Shown: one piece after another, positions 50,804-59,445 of the stretch
Numbering within the stretch: position 1 is the first letter of the stretch
How the letters are laid out: each line of letters starts with the position of its first letter
Assembly: GCF_042682745.1 (NCBI RefSeq)
Contig: NZ_JBHUIO010000005.1
Span: forward strand, 1,054,001 to 1,118,000
DNA: 64,000 bases
Direction of reading: 5' to 3'
From: Tumebacillus_A lipolyticus
GTDB taxonomy: Bacteria > Bacillota > Bacilli > Tumebacillales > Tumebacillaceae
Translations under genes and position numbers: made by a program
The notes under the pieces: generated by a model
What the model was told of the DNA's origin: nothing
Database searches by the model: none
Seen by the model: the letters and a program-made list of their open reading frames with translations, nothing else

Positions 50804-51571
50804 ATGAAAGCTCGAAAGTCACTGTTTTTGCTGTTGGCCACATTCGGCTTGACCAGCTATTTTGTGGTCAACACCCCGCAGCCGGCGCACGCAATGCACA
50901 TCATGGAAGGGTTTCTTCCGGCAGGATGGGCGCTGTTCTGGTGGGCTGTCTTTATACCATTTTTCATCCTCGGAGTGCGCTCGCTGATCAAGATCACCAA
51001 GGAAGCGCCCGAGCTGAAGCTGATGCTCGGTCTGGCCGGTGCGTTCACCTTCGTCCTGTCTGCGCTCAAGCTGCCCTCTGTCACCGGAAGCAGCTCGCAT
51101 CCGACCGGGACCGGGCTTGGCACCGTGATGTTCGGCCCGCTGCCGATGAGCGTCTTAGGCTCGGTCGTGCTGCTGTTCCAAGCGGTTCTGCTCGCCCATG
51201 GCGGCCTGACCACCCTCGGCGCCAACGCCTTCTCGATGGCTGTTGCCGGACCGTTCGTCGGCTATGCGGTCTACCTGCTGATGATCAAAGCGACCGGCAA
51301 GCCGAAGCTTGCGATCTTCGCAGCCGCGATGATGGCCAACCTGTCCACCTATGTGGTCACTTCGCTCCAGTTGGCGCTTGCCTTCCCTTCGGTCGAAGGC
51401 GGGATGCTCGCTTCTTTCGCCAAGTTTGGCAGCATCTTTGCAGTCACTCAAATTCCGCTCGCCATCAGCGAGGGCTTGCTCACCGTGCTGGTCTGGAACT
51501 GGCTGCAGCGCTATAACTCGGAGGAGCTCACTTCGCTTCGCCGTCGCATGAAAGGGGTTGTGCAATCTTGA
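50804..51571 (+). CDS. cbiM: Cobalt ECF transporter substrate-binding protein CbiM
   Basis: 255 residues. A cleavable signal peptide ends in AHA, exposing MHIMEGFLP; this N-terminal Met-His chelates Co2+ in the CbiM/NikM family. Seven further helices follow, with SSSHPTGTGLGTVMFGP (about 113-129) and LLAHGGLTTLGANAFSM, both conserved family motifs. GAGGAGG precedes the ATG. First gene of cbiMNQO under a B12 riboswitch; the stop overlaps cbiN by 4 nt. Confidence 0.97.
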   Translation: MKARKSLFLLLATFGLTSYFVVNTPQPAHAMHIMEGFLPAGWALFWWAVFIPFFILGVRSLIKITKEAPELKLMLGLAGAFTFVLSALKLPSVTGSSSHPTGTGLGTVMFGPLPMSVLGSVVLLFQAVLLAHGGLTTLGANAFSMAVAGPFVGYAVYLLMIKATGKPKLAIFAAAMMANLSTYVVTSLQLALAFPSVEGGMLASFAKFGSIFAVTQIPLAISEGLLTVLVWNWLQRYNSEELTSLRRRMKGVVQS

Positions 51572-51849
51572 AAAAGGTATGGATCAATCTTTCGATGCTC
51601 CTCGTCGTCATCCTGTTAGCCCTGTTGCCGCTGCTCTTCATTCAGGCGGAGTTTGGCGGCGCGGACGGTGCGGCGGAGGAGGCGATTCAAGAGATCGCAC
51701 CTAGCTATGAGCCGTGGTTTGAGCCGCTTGCCGAGCTCCCTTCTGAGACGGAAAGCATGCTGTTCGCCCTGCAGGCGGCGATCGGCGCTGGCATCATCGG
51801 GTACGCGATCGGCATCATCAGGGGGAAATCCTCAAAGTCGAAAGCATGA
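51568..51849 (+). CDS. cbiN: Cobalt transport protein CbiN
   Basis: 93 residues: N-terminal helix (KVWINLSMLLVVILLALLPLLFI), an extracytoplasmic loop with FGGADGAAEEAIQEIAPSYEPWFEP, and a second helix (ALQAAIGAGIIGYAIGII). This two-helix layout with the FGGxDG-type loop is diagnostic. CbiN is the accessory component that stimulates Co2+ loading of CbiM. TTG start within the cbiM stop (4-nt overlap); its stop overlaps cbiQ. Confidence 0.96.
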   Translation: MKKVWINLSMLLVVILLALLPLLFIQAEFGGADGAAEEAIQEIAPSYEPWFEPLAELPSETESMLFALQAAIGAGIIGYAIGIIRGKSSKSKA

Positions 51850-52652
51850 TGATCAGAAGGATTGACACGCTCTCATACAACAGCCGCTTCTACTCGCTTT
51901 CACCGCTGTGGAAGTGCGGATTTGCTGCCCTGATGTTTCTGCTCTCCTATTTTGCACATCCGATCGTTCAGATCCTCATCGCGCTTTGGATGCTCTACTG
52001 GACGATCAAGCGCGCGCAGACTCCGCTGCGCTACTATCTGATCCTGTTTGGGATCTCCAGCCTGTTCCTGATCTCCAGCTTGCCCGCCCTGCTGCTGGAG
52101 ATCGGCAGGACCGGCTCTCTGCGCGAGGCGGCGATCAGCTATGAGATCGTGACCGGCACCGATTATACGCTGTATGTGACACAAGCGGGTTTGTACCAAG
52201 CAGCGACGCTCGCCACGCGGATCGCCGCCTGCGTGACCTGCTTGTTTTTTGTGATTTTCACGACCCCCGTGCCGCAGCTGCTCCAAGTGATGCAGCGGTT
52301 GCGCATCCCGAGTTTGGTGATCGAGATCACGCTGATCATGTATCGGTTTGTCTTTCTGCTTGAGGAGACTGCCGCGGAGATGATGGTGGCACAGCGCGCG
52401 CGCGGCGGCTATGTCAGCTTTTCGGGAAAGCTGCGCGATGTGGCGATGCTGACCGTGCGGCTGTTCATCAAGACGATGCACAGGTATCGCGGGCTTTCGC
52501 ATGGGCTGATCGCACGTGGTTTTACAGATGATCTCGGCTTGGCACCCGATCGGGCGCAGCCGCTGCCGAGGCGCTTCCTGCTGGAAGGGCTGCTCGGCGC
52601 GATGCTGTTGATCAGTTTGGAGCTGTGGCTTAGATGGAGGGGTATGAGATGA
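51846..52652 (+). CDS. cbiQ: Cobalt ECF transporter T component CbiQ
   Basis: 268 residues with about six helices. The cytoplasmic coupling region contains ARGGYVSFSGK (about 182) and SHGLIARGFTDD (about 217), the two Ala-Arg-Gly coupling motifs that contact the ATPases. Opening motif IDTLSYNSRFYSLSPLWK is CbiQ-typical. ATG overlaps the cbiN stop by 4 nt and the gene overlaps cbiO by 4 nt. Confidence 0.96.
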   Translation: MMIRRIDTLSYNSRFYSLSPLWKCGFAALMFLLSYFAHPIVQILIALWMLYWTIKRAQTPLRYYLILFGISSLFLISSLPALLLEIGRTGSLREAAISYEIVTGTDYTLYVTQAGLYQAATLATRIAACVTCLFFVIFTTPVPQLLQVMQRLRIPSLVIEITLIMYRFVFLLEETAAEMMVAQRARGGYVSFSGKLRDVAMLTVRLFIKTMHRYRGLSHGLIARGFTDDLGLAPDRAQPLPRRFLLEGLLGAMLLISLELWLRWRGMR

Positions 52653-53482
52653 AGCCGATCCTTGAAGTTCAAGACCTGACCTACGCCTATCCGGGCACGA
52701 GCCACCTCGCATTACAAGGGATGACCCTGCGCATCCCCGCCGGGAAGAAAACGGCGATCTGCGGCCAGAACGGCTCGGGGAAGTCAACATTTTTCCTGCA
52801 CGCGATCGGTATTCACCGTCCGAAGTCGGGCGCGCTGCACTGGAAGGGAGCGCCTTACTCCTATCAGCACAAGGAGCTGGCGAAGCTGCGGCAGAACATC
52901 GGGCTGGTCTTTCAAGACCCGGAGCAGCAGCTGATCCTGCACACGCCTTATGAGGATGTCTCCTACGGTCTGCGCAACGCCAAGCTGCCCGAGCCGGAGA
53001 TCAGATCGCGCACCGAGAGCATCCTCGAACAGATGGGTCTCGCGCACCTGGCGCACACGCCGCTGCACCACCTGAGCTTGGGGCAGAAAAAGCGCGTCTC
53101 CTTGGCCGGCGTGCTCGCGCTGCAGCCTGAGCTGCTCCTGCTGGACGAGCCGACCGCCTTTCTCGACCGCCGATCGGAGCATCAGCTGGTGGACGAGCTC
53201 GAACGGATTCATCAACAAGGGATCACGCTGGTAATGGCCACACACGATCTAAACCTCGCCTATGCGTGGGCCGATTGGATCTTGGTCTTCGATCGGGGAA
53301 CGTGTGTGATGGAGGGAACTCCGGAGGAAGTGTTTCACGAGGTGGAAAAGATCGAAGCGCTCGGGCTGGAAATGCCGATGCTCCTCGACATCTGGCAGGC
53401 GTTGCCCGCAGCTTGGCGCGCCGGACAGCGGCCGCCTCGCGATGTCGCTTCGTTCAAAGCGTGGATCAAAAGCCACTCCTGA
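52649..53482 (+). CDS. cbiO: Cobalt ECF transporter ATPase CbiO
   Basis: 277 residues. Walker A GQNGSGKST, Q-loop VFQDPEQQLI, signature LSLGQKKRVSLAG, Walker B LLLLDEPTAFLD and switch His in MATHD. As in other cobalt/nickel ECF ATPases, a single ATPase gene probably gives a homodimer. ATG 52649 overlaps the cbiQ stop and is preceded by GGAGGGG. Its stop lies in the operon terminator. Confidence 0.96.
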   Translation: MKPILEVQDLTYAYPGTSHLALQGMTLRIPAGKKTAICGQNGSGKSTFFLHAIGIHRPKSGALHWKGAPYSYQHKELAKLRQNIGLVFQDPEQQLILHTPYEDVSYGLRNAKLPEPEIRSRTESILEQMGLAHLAHTPLHHLSLGQKKRVSLAGVLALQPELLLLDEPTAFLDRRSEHQLVDELERIHQQGITLVMATHDLNLAYAWADWILVFDRGTCVMEGTPEEVFHEVEKIEALGLEMPMLLDIWQALPAAWRAGQRPPRDVASFKAWIKSHS

Positions 53483-53499
53483 CGATCAGGAGTGGCTTT
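53468..53499 (+). terminator. Terminator of the cbiMNQO operon
   Basis: AAAGCCACTCCTGA pairs with TCAGGAGTGGCTTT; the 5' arm contains the final cbiO codons. Confidence 0.92.
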
Positions 53500-53622
53500 C
53501 TGCTGTCGTCTCGTCAACCGGCCAGCTTCAAACCGATTCCTTGCTTCGTGATCTGCAGTTTATCAGGTTTAACAATTGACTTTCAACGGAAGATGGTAGA
53601 AGATCGTTCTGGAGGCGATGAA

Positions 53623-54636
53623 ATGAATTTACTTGTTACAGGTGCGACCGGCTTTTTGGGCAAGCACCTTGTGCAAAAACTATTGCAAGAAGGTCACAAG
53701 CTGATCCTGTTCGTTCGCCAAAAAGCGAAGGCGCAAAAGGTGTTCGGCGAGCTGTTGACCAACTCTGCTTCGATCTCTTTTCTCGAAGGAACCCTGACTG
53801 AAGAATCGCTTGAACAGATACCGCAGGTGGATGCGATCATCCACTCCGCCGCCTATCTTTCATTCGACCCCGCCCAGCAGACCGAAACCTATCAAACGAA
53901 CGTGATCGGAACCAAGGCGTTGCTTGAACGAGCCAAAGCGCTCGGCTCACCGAAGTTCTTTTACATCAGCACCGCCTTCACACTGGGAGAAGAGCTCGAC
54001 GGGCACGAACAGCTCTATTCGACCGATCGCCGCTTCGTCAACGAATACGAGCGCACCAAATGCATCGCAGAACACTTGGTTTGCGAGTACAGCACCCATT
54101 TCCCCACCTCGATCATTCGCCCTTCGATCATCATCGGCGATTCGAAGACGGGGGAGGCGAACACGACGTTTGGGCTCTATGGGCTGTTGCGGGCGGCAGA
54201 CATTTTCCGGCGCAGGCTCAGCAGATCGCAAGGCTGGGATGCGCAGACTCAGACGCTGCTCTGCGACCCTGCTGTGACAGCGAACCTCGTTCCGGTCGAT
54301 TATGTCGCCGATGTGGTTGCGACCGCCCTGCAACATGGCCAAGCCAATACGATCTACAACGTGACCAACCCCAACCCACCTCGACAAGGCGACATCTTTG
54401 AGCTGATCAAAGAGCGGTTGTCGTTCCCCAACTTACAGATCAGACCTTTCAGCTATGCGGGGCCGCTCACGCCGGAGAGCCAACAGTTCAACTCCCCGCT
54501 GTCCGTCTTCAAAAGCTATTGGCATCGTTCGATCCGCTTCGATTCAACGCACACCAAAGAGATGCTTGCGAAAGCGGGCAAGCAGGAGTTGGATCTTGAT
54601 CTCGCAACGCTGCGCTTCATCATTCAATCGTACTAG
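53623..54636 (+). CDS. Extended SDR / thioester-reductase-like NAD(P)-dependent protein
   Basis: 337 residues. Rossmann motif VTGATGFLGKHLV at the N-terminus, HSAAYLSF in the middle, catalytic YERTK (Tyr-x3-Lys) preceded by the Ser/Thr in FFYISTAFTLG, and RPSIIIGDSKTGE after it. The order fits the NAD_binding_4/male-sterility-type extended SDRs, which reduce acyl thioesters, or related sugar epimerases; the true substrate is unknown. GGAGG precedes ATG 53623. Stands alone with its own terminator. Confidence 0.88.
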   Translation: MNLLVTGATGFLGKHLVQKLLQEGHKLILFVRQKAKAQKVFGELLTNSASISFLEGTLTEESLEQIPQVDAIIHSAAYLSFDPAQQTETYQTNVIGTKALLERAKALGSPKFFYISTAFTLGEELDGHEQLYSTDRRFVNEYERTKCIAEHLVCEYSTHFPTSIIRPSIIIGDSKTGEANTTFGLYGLLRAADIFRRRLSRSQGWDAQTQTLLCDPAVTANLVPVDYVADVVATALQHGQANTIYNVTNPNPPRQGDIFELIKERLSFPNLQIRPFSYAGPLTPESQQFNSPLSVFKSYWHRSIRFDSTHTKEMLAKAGKQELDLDLATLRFIIQSY

Positions 54637-54661
54637 GGAAGCCCGCCGGCTTCCCATTTTT
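54636..54661 (+). terminator. Intrinsic terminator of the SDR gene
   Basis: GGGAAGCC pairs with GGCTTCCC around a 4-nt loop, followed by ATTTTTC; the stop codon is at its foot. Confidence 0.9.
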
Positions 54662-55560
54662 CATCCCCGCCTACCGTCGGTGAACGCGCTGTTCGACGAG
54701 AGCATGTCGATAAAATGTTGCGCCCCTTTGGAGAGATAGCGATCTTTTAGCCAGATCAGCACAGATGTGGCGGTGAGCGTCGTGTCGACGATCTTGAGCG
54801 CCCGCACCGCATGCCCCCTGTGCAGTTGCAAGACGGACGCCGGGACGATCGTCGCGCCCAACCCGGATGATACCAACTGGAGCAACAGCGAGATGTCGGA
54901 GCACTCGCAGATCACGTTCGGCTCAACCTGACAGCAGGCAAACTCATCGACGATCATCTGATGAACGCCTAGCCCCTCTGTGCTCGGCAGGATCAGCGGA
55001 ACCGACCCGATCTCCGGAAAGGAGATCGTCTCCCCCTCCACCTGCTCTTGCGCAGAAATCACAAAACAATACGGCTCAGTCTTCAGATGCAGAACCGAAA
55101 AGTCGCTCAACTCCAGCGGATAGCGAACGATCGCCAGCTCGATCGACCGCTCTCTGACCAATTGGCAGAGCTTGTCCGATTCGTTTTGCTGGATCTTAAA
55201 CGAGATGTTCGGATATTTTCCCCGAAAGGCGGCGAGCAGTTCGGCAAACCGCGCGTCGGACAGCGTGTTGATCCCGAGCGTCAACTTGCCGCGCAGACCC
55301 GCTCCTGTCTCCTGCACTTCAAGCTGTGATTCTTCCATGTAGCGGATGATGTGCAACGCATGTTTGTACAGCATCTTCCCCGCTTCTGTCACCTCTAAGA
55401 GCTTGCCGCTTCGCTCGATCAGCTGCACGCCCAGCTCCTGCTCCATCAGCTTCAACTGTTGGCTGAGCGGCGGTTGCGCAATATGCAGCCGTTTGGCGGC
55501 TGCCGTGATCTTTTTCTCTTCGACGATGGCGATAAAATACCTCAGTTGCCGCAGATCCAT
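54661..55560 (-). CDS. LysR-family transcriptional regulator
   Basis: 299 residues. HTH at the N-terminus (LRQLRYFIAIVEEKKITAAAKRLHIAQPPLSQQLKLMEQELGVQLIERSGK) and a two-lobed effector domain (about 95-290) with GKLTLGINTLSDARFAELLAAFRGKYP and LVSSGLGATIVPAS. Divergent from the NCS2 permease, which it therefore probably controls, with a purine, pyrimidine or related ligand as effector (inference). ATG 55560 is used; GTG and ATG codons 6-9 nt upstream are also in frame. Confidence 0.92.
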   Translation of the reverse strand: MDLRQLRYFIAIVEEKKITAAAKRLHIAQPPLSQQLKLMEQELGVQLIERSGKLLEVTEAGKMLYKHALHIIRYMEESQLEVQETGAGLRGKLTLGINTLSDARFAELLAAFRGKYPNISFKIQQNESDKLCQLVRERSIELAIVRYPLELSDFSVLHLKTEPYCFVISAQEQVEGETISFPEIGSVPLILPSTEGLGVHQMIVDEFACCQVEPNVICECSDISLLLQLVSSGLGATIVPASVLQLHRGHAVRALKIVDTTLTATSVLIWLKDRYLSKGAQHFIDMLSSNSAFTDGRRG

Positions 55561-55748
55561 TGACATCACGCTCCATGATATGAAAAACGTATGAAAGGTG
55601 AATGAAACAGATATTTTTCATCAATCCTACTGCCATGTTAGCATGAGACGATCCCCTCGACCAAACTGGAAGGGCGCACTAGTTCTCGTCCGATGCCAAA
55701 GCGGTGAGGGTGTTCGTATCGATCTCTGAAAAGAAAGGTGAAACACAC

Positions 55749-57038
55749 ATGGCACAATCGCGCTGGTTTCGCCACTTGAGCACTTTGCAGTGGTTTATTT
55801 TTTTGGTCACCAATTCGATCGCGCTGCCCGTCGTCATCGGCAGCCTCTTTCAACTGTCTGTCGAAGAGGTGTCCTCCTTGATGCAGCGAACCTTTTTTGT
55901 CGTCGGGATCAGCACGCTCTTGCAGGGGTGGTTGGGTCACCGCTATCCGGTCGCCGACGGCCCTGCCGGCTCCTGGGTCAGCGTGTTTGTCATCTTGGCA
56001 GACGTGTCGCTCCACCAGGGGACGAGCGCGCAGGAGACGTTGCAGCTGTTTACAGGGGCGCTGCTCGTCGCAGGCATCCTGTTGCTCTTTTTAGGCTTAA
56101 CCGGTCTGGTCGAGCGGATCGCCTTTCTGTTCACCCCGCTGGTCACCGGCTCCTTCCTGCTCCTGCTCACCATCCAGCTGAGCGGCGTCTTCTTAAAAGG
56201 GATGCTCGGCGTGCAGGGAACTGGTCAGCCGCTCGATCTCACCCAAGCGCTGCTCGCCTGCGGGGTGTTTGCGCTCGTGTTGATCCTTTCGATCAAGGGG
56301 AGGGGCTGGGTGAAAAACTACGCCGTGCTGATCGGAATCCTCGTAGGCTGGCTGGTGTTCGCTCTGCTCGGGAAGAGCTCAACCTCACTCACAGGCTCCA
56401 CCGCTCTCTTTCAATTGCCGGAGATGTTCGCCTGGGGTCTGCCCAAGCTGAACGCAGGCATCGTCTTCACCGCCATGCTGTTCACGCTCACCCTCGTCTC
56501 CAACACGATCGCTGCCGTTTCGGCGGTCGGTCAGGTCGTGCCGCGCAATGAGCAGCTCCATCAGCGATCGGTGCGACGCGGCAGCTGGGCGGGCGGGTTT
56601 TCCCATCTGTTCGCCTCCTCCTTTTCCACGATCGGGGTGGTACCGCTTCCGGTCAGCGCTGGCTTCATCCGCCTGACAGGGCAGACGCAGACCCGGCCTT
56701 TTCTGATCGCCTGCCTGCTGCTGTCTGGCGTTGCCTTCCTGCCGTGGATCGTCAATTTTCTCGCGCTGTTGCCCGGCACGGTCGCAAGCGCCGTCCTGCT
56801 GGCCAATTTTGTCCAACTGGTCGGCATCTCGTTCCAATCGCTCCTCCGCGACCCGCTGGATCAGCGGAGGTTGAGCATCCTCGGCATCACGCTGCTGATC
56901 GGCGCTGGGCTGATGGCCGTACCTCCCGCCGCCTTTCAACAGCTGCCTTCGCTCGTTCAATATGTGGTCACCAACGGCCTCTTGGTCGGAACGCTGATCG
57001 TGATCTTGCTGGAACAGCTGTGGAAGGAAAAGCGCTGA
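55749..57038 (+). CDS. NCS2-family nucleobase permease (purine/pyrimidine permease)
   Basis: 429 residues, 12-14 helices. The TM1/TM3-like region (STLQWFIFLVTNSIALPVVIGS), the ADGPAGSWVSVFVILADVS substrate-site segment and the TM10-type SSFSTIGVVPLPVSAGFIRLTG match the NCS2/UraA-PbuX family, in particular the YwdJ-like branch. These carry uracil, xanthine, uric acid or related bases with H+ or Na+. AAAGGTGA precedes the ATG. Divergent from a LysR gene. Confidence 0.9.
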   Translation: MAQSRWFRHLSTLQWFIFLVTNSIALPVVIGSLFQLSVEEVSSLMQRTFFVVGISTLLQGWLGHRYPVADGPAGSWVSVFVILADVSLHQGTSAQETLQLFTGALLVAGILLLFLGLTGLVERIAFLFTPLVTGSFLLLLTIQLSGVFLKGMLGVQGTGQPLDLTQALLACGVFALVLILSIKGRGWVKNYAVLIGILVGWLVFALLGKSSTSLTGSTALFQLPEMFAWGLPKLNAGIVFTAMLFTLTLVSNTIAAVSAVGQVVPRNEQLHQRSVRRGSWAGGFSHLFASSFSTIGVVPLPVSAGFIRLTGQTQTRPFLIACLLLSGVAFLPWIVNFLALLPGTVASAVLLANFVQLVGISFQSLLRDPLDQRRLSILGITLLIGAGLMAVPPAAFQQLPSLVQYVVTNGLLVGTLIVILLEQLWKEKR

Positions 57039-57107
57039 TCGCTGCGGGGAAGCGCTGTTCAAGTTGTGTCTGTTTTTCAACCCTCTGACCGCTGACACCC
57101 TTTATAG

Positions 57108-57146
57108 AAAGACAGCTGGCGTTTTCCTGCCTGCTGTCTTTTTGTG
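57108..57146 (+). terminator. Intrinsic terminator of the permease gene
   Basis: AAAGACAGC pairs with GCTGTCTTT around a long loop, followed by T. Confidence 0.8.
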
Positions 57147-57196
57147 TTGGTCTTGTTGTAGCCACCCACCAACCCGACCGAAAAAGAGACTTCCCA

Positions 57197-57218
57197 TTGA
57201 CATTGAGAATCATTTTCA
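57197..57218 (+). promoter_or_regulatory. Promoter -35 and Fur box upstream of the Btr-like regulator
   Basis: TTGACA (57197-57202) is followed at once by TGAGAAT-C-ATTTTCA (57204-57218), a 7-1-7 Fur box with one mismatch between half-sites, placed where the RNA polymerase spacer would be. Predicts repression by Fe2+-Fur. Confidence 0.85.
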
Positions 57219-57280
57219 TTGAAAATAGAAGTAACACATTCTGGCACAACGGATGACTCACCTTGAAAGGACGCGGTCGG

Positions 57281-58897
57281 ATGAAAACTACGCAACACTT
57301 TTTGCGACAAGCTTGGTTTGAGGTCGATGCCTTTCAGATCGAACAGGTTGCTGAGGGCTGTTCGATCACTTGGTACCCCTCAACTCTGGATCGGCTTTGC
57401 TTTGTCGCCCAAGGAAATGGCTCGCTGCAACAGGATTGCGACCCGCTGCCGCTGTGCGAAGGCGATCTGGTCATCCTTCCCTCGCATGCGGAGGCGCGGT
57501 GGGACGGTCTGATGCCAGCAGGGATGGTGCTCTATCGCTTCGATTTTTCTTGTGTGGAGATCCACCGCGCCCTGAGCGGCGAATGGACGGCAACCCCCTG
57601 CCGCTTTCCGCTGGAGGGGCACGTCCGCCCTGTTGCCCGCACCGTCGTGCGCCATCTGATCGACAAGATTCAAGAGCAGGTGCAGGCTGGCATCGGCGTC
57701 TGTCAGGCGGGACGTGAAGCGTATTGGCACGAACTGCTGTCGATGATGCTCCAACATGCGGCGGAAGTTCCGAGACCGGAAAGCTATCGTCCGAAACCGG
57801 AGCTGTCGATCCTTGAGACTGCCTCCTACATGGCCGAGCATCTGGAAGAGGAGTTTCAGGTCAATCGGATGGCGGTCGATTCGGGGCTGGGCGTCACTCA
57901 ATTTTACAAACTGTTCAAAGAATACCTCGGCGTGACTCCCCTGCAGTGGTTGACATACCACCGCATCAGGCGCTCGCGGGAGCTGATGGCTTCGAGCGAG
58001 CTGAAGATCGCCGAGATCGCCCACGCGGTCGGCTATGCGGATGAATATTACTTCAGCCGCCTGTTTAAAAAGCACAACGGCTTGGCCCCGAGCGAATTTC
58101 TGGCCGGTGCCCGCCGAAAGATCGCGGTGCTGGCAAAGGGAATGGAGGAATCGCTCCTCGCGCTGGGCATCACCCCCTGTCTGACCATCCCCGATGTGCC
58201 GAGCGGCTCAGATGGCCCGTTCAAAGGTCGCTTCGCCGCCGATCTGATCAAACGGCTGCATCTGGTCAAGCCGGATCTCATCCTCGCTCCGCCAGAAGCC
58301 CGTCCGATTCTCGATCGGATGAGCGCGATCGCACCTGTCAGACTGATCGAAGACAGGGGCGCCACTTGGCGGGAACTGCTCGTCCGCGCCGCCGAGAGCA
58401 TCGACCTGCGCGTGCTCGCTCTCGCCTGGCTCGACACCTATGATGCGCGGGCCCTGCATGTCGGTCGACAAGTCCAGAAAGCGCTGCAAGCCGACTCGGT
58501 GCTCCTCGTACATGCGTTGCCGGACGAGCGATTTCGCGTGTATGGGGCACGGTCGAGCGGGATCAGCCGCTCGTTGTATGAGGAGTTGAACGTGCGGCTC
58601 CCCGATCGCGTGCGGAACATCTCCCAGGTCGAGACGGTACATTGGCAAGATCTTGATGATTTCGATGCGGATCGAATCGTTCTGTTGGCAGACTCGATCC
58701 CCGAGGTGGCAGATGTCGTCTCCCTTCATCAGAAAAACGGCATGCAAGGATTGCGCGCGCAGTTGAGCGATAAGCTCTATGTCACCGCCCCTTCTCCGTG
58801 GATTCATCCTTCGGCATGGGGTCATGAGCAATTGCTAGAAGCGGTGATGCAGCTCTGGGTATATCCGTCTGGAAATGAAAAACGCCCCGCGCAGTAG
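57281..58897 (+). CDS. AraC-family regulator with siderophore-binding-protein-like domain (Btr/YbbB-like)
   Basis: 538 residues. N-terminal cupin-like sensor region (1-150), an AraC double HTH (about 175-280; MAEHLEEEFQVNRMAVDSGLGVTQFYKLFKEYLG, IAEIAHAVGYADEYYFSRLFKKHNG), then a C-terminal FecB/FepB-type periplasmic-binding-protein domain (about 285-530; ADLIKRLHLVKPDLILAPPEA). This AraC-SBP fusion is the plan of B. subtilis Btr, which binds bacillibactin and activates feuABC. A Fur box lies in the promoter. No siderophore transporter adjoins, so its target is elsewhere or it acts in trans. ATG 57281 follows GAAAGGA. Confidence 0.9.
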   Translation: MKTTQHFLRQAWFEVDAFQIEQVAEGCSITWYPSTLDRLCFVAQGNGSLQQDCDPLPLCEGDLVILPSHAEARWDGLMPAGMVLYRFDFSCVEIHRALSGEWTATPCRFPLEGHVRPVARTVVRHLIDKIQEQVQAGIGVCQAGREAYWHELLSMMLQHAAEVPRPESYRPKPELSILETASYMAEHLEEEFQVNRMAVDSGLGVTQFYKLFKEYLGVTPLQWLTYHRIRRSRELMASSELKIAEIAHAVGYADEYYFSRLFKKHNGLAPSEFLAGARRKIAVLAKGMEESLLALGITPCLTIPDVPSGSDGPFKGRFAADLIKRLHLVKPDLILAPPEARPILDRMSAIAPVRLIEDRGATWRELLVRAAESIDLRVLALAWLDTYDARALHVGRQVQKALQADSVLLVHALPDERFRVYGARSSGISRSLYEELNVRLPDRVRNISQVETVHWQDLDDFDADRIVLLADSIPEVADVVSLHQKNGMQGLRAQLSDKLYVTAPSPWIHPSAWGHEQLLEAVMQLWVYPSGNEKRPAQ

Positions 58898-59000
58898 AAA
58901 CCAAGCACAGGACGTTTAGCAAGACAATTGTCCCGCTGTCATTTCACTTTAATTTTATTCTATCGAACACACTTTTAAGTCATATCACTTTCAATCACCT

Positions 59001-59075
59001 TATGATAGACTACAAAAGCACAACTGAATAGGCTCCTCAAGGGTGGTCGGCTCATCCCCGGTGAAAGGGGGTGAG
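59001..59075 (+). promoter_or_regulatory. Toxin-gene promoter and SD-hiding leader hairpin
   Basis: TATGAT (59001-59006) is a likely -10. In the leader, CTCATCCCC (59051-59059) pairs with GGGGGTGAG (59067-59075, one wobble), the ribosome-binding site of the toxin ORF, so translation is hindered. Bases 59039-59055 are also the target of the repeat RNAs downstream. Confidence 0.65.
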
Positions 59076-59081
59076 ATCGGT

Positions 59082-59198
59082 ATGACTGTGTTTCAGACGC
59101 TCACTGTGATGATTGCTTTCGGCTCGTTGGTAGCTGCGATCATCTTCGGTCTGCTCACTTTGATGATCAGCATACTCAACCTACAAAAAAAGAAATAG
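59082..59198 (+). CDS. Putative holin-like type I toxin
   Basis: 38 residues: MTVFQTLTVMIAFGSL, one hydrophobic helix to about residue 34, and a Lys-rich end QKKK. This is the form of the short 'putative holin-like toxin' peptides of Bacillota, related in style to TxpA/BsrG/Fst type I toxins that depolarise or damage the membrane. A strong but sequestered ribosome-binding site (GGGGGTGAG) precedes it. Three 124-bp repeat units follow directly and carry stretches complementary to the leader. Confidence 0.8.
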   Translation: MTVFQTLTVMIAFGSLVAAIIFGLLTLMISILNLQKKK

Positions 59199-59321
59199 AC
59201 CTCTCTTGAGCTTAAAGGGCCATTGAGGTCTACTTCTATGTTTCAACATGAGCCGACACCCTTTTGGGGTATCTGTTGTGCAAACGACCGTAGGTGTTCC
59301 AGCACCTATGGTCATTTTTTT
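59198..59321 (+). ncRNA. Repeat unit 1 of three: putative antitoxin-type RNA unit / toxin 3' UTR
   Basis: 124-bp unit: a GACCTC/GAGGTC hairpin, a possible promoter TTGAGC-N17-TCTACT, ATGAGCCGACACCCTT (59248-59263), and a terminator (ACCGTAGGTG with CACCTATGGT, 59287-59312) ending in seven T. The central 16 nt are complementary to the toxin leader (59039-59055) with one bulge. This first unit would also be the 3' UTR of the toxin mRNA. Confidence 0.6.
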
Positions 59322-59445
59322 GACCTCCCTTGAGCTTACCAGGCCATTGAGGTCTACTTCTCTGTATTAACAAGAGCCGACACCCTTTTGGGGTATCTGC
59401 CGTGCAAACGACCGTAGGTGTTCCAAGCACCTATGGTCTTTTTTA
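59322..59445 (+). ncRNA. Repeat unit 2 of three: putative antitoxin-type RNA
   Basis: Same layout as unit 1 with scattered substitutions; period exactly 124. TTGAGC-N17-TCTACT is kept, the antisense core reads AAGAGCCGACACCCTT, and the terminator ends CTATGGTC with six T. Confidence 0.6.

Noticed and set aside
59236..59430. Small minus-strand ORFs in the 124-bp repeats
   Set aside because: They end or start within terminator stems and merely reflect the repeat; no ribosome-binding sites.
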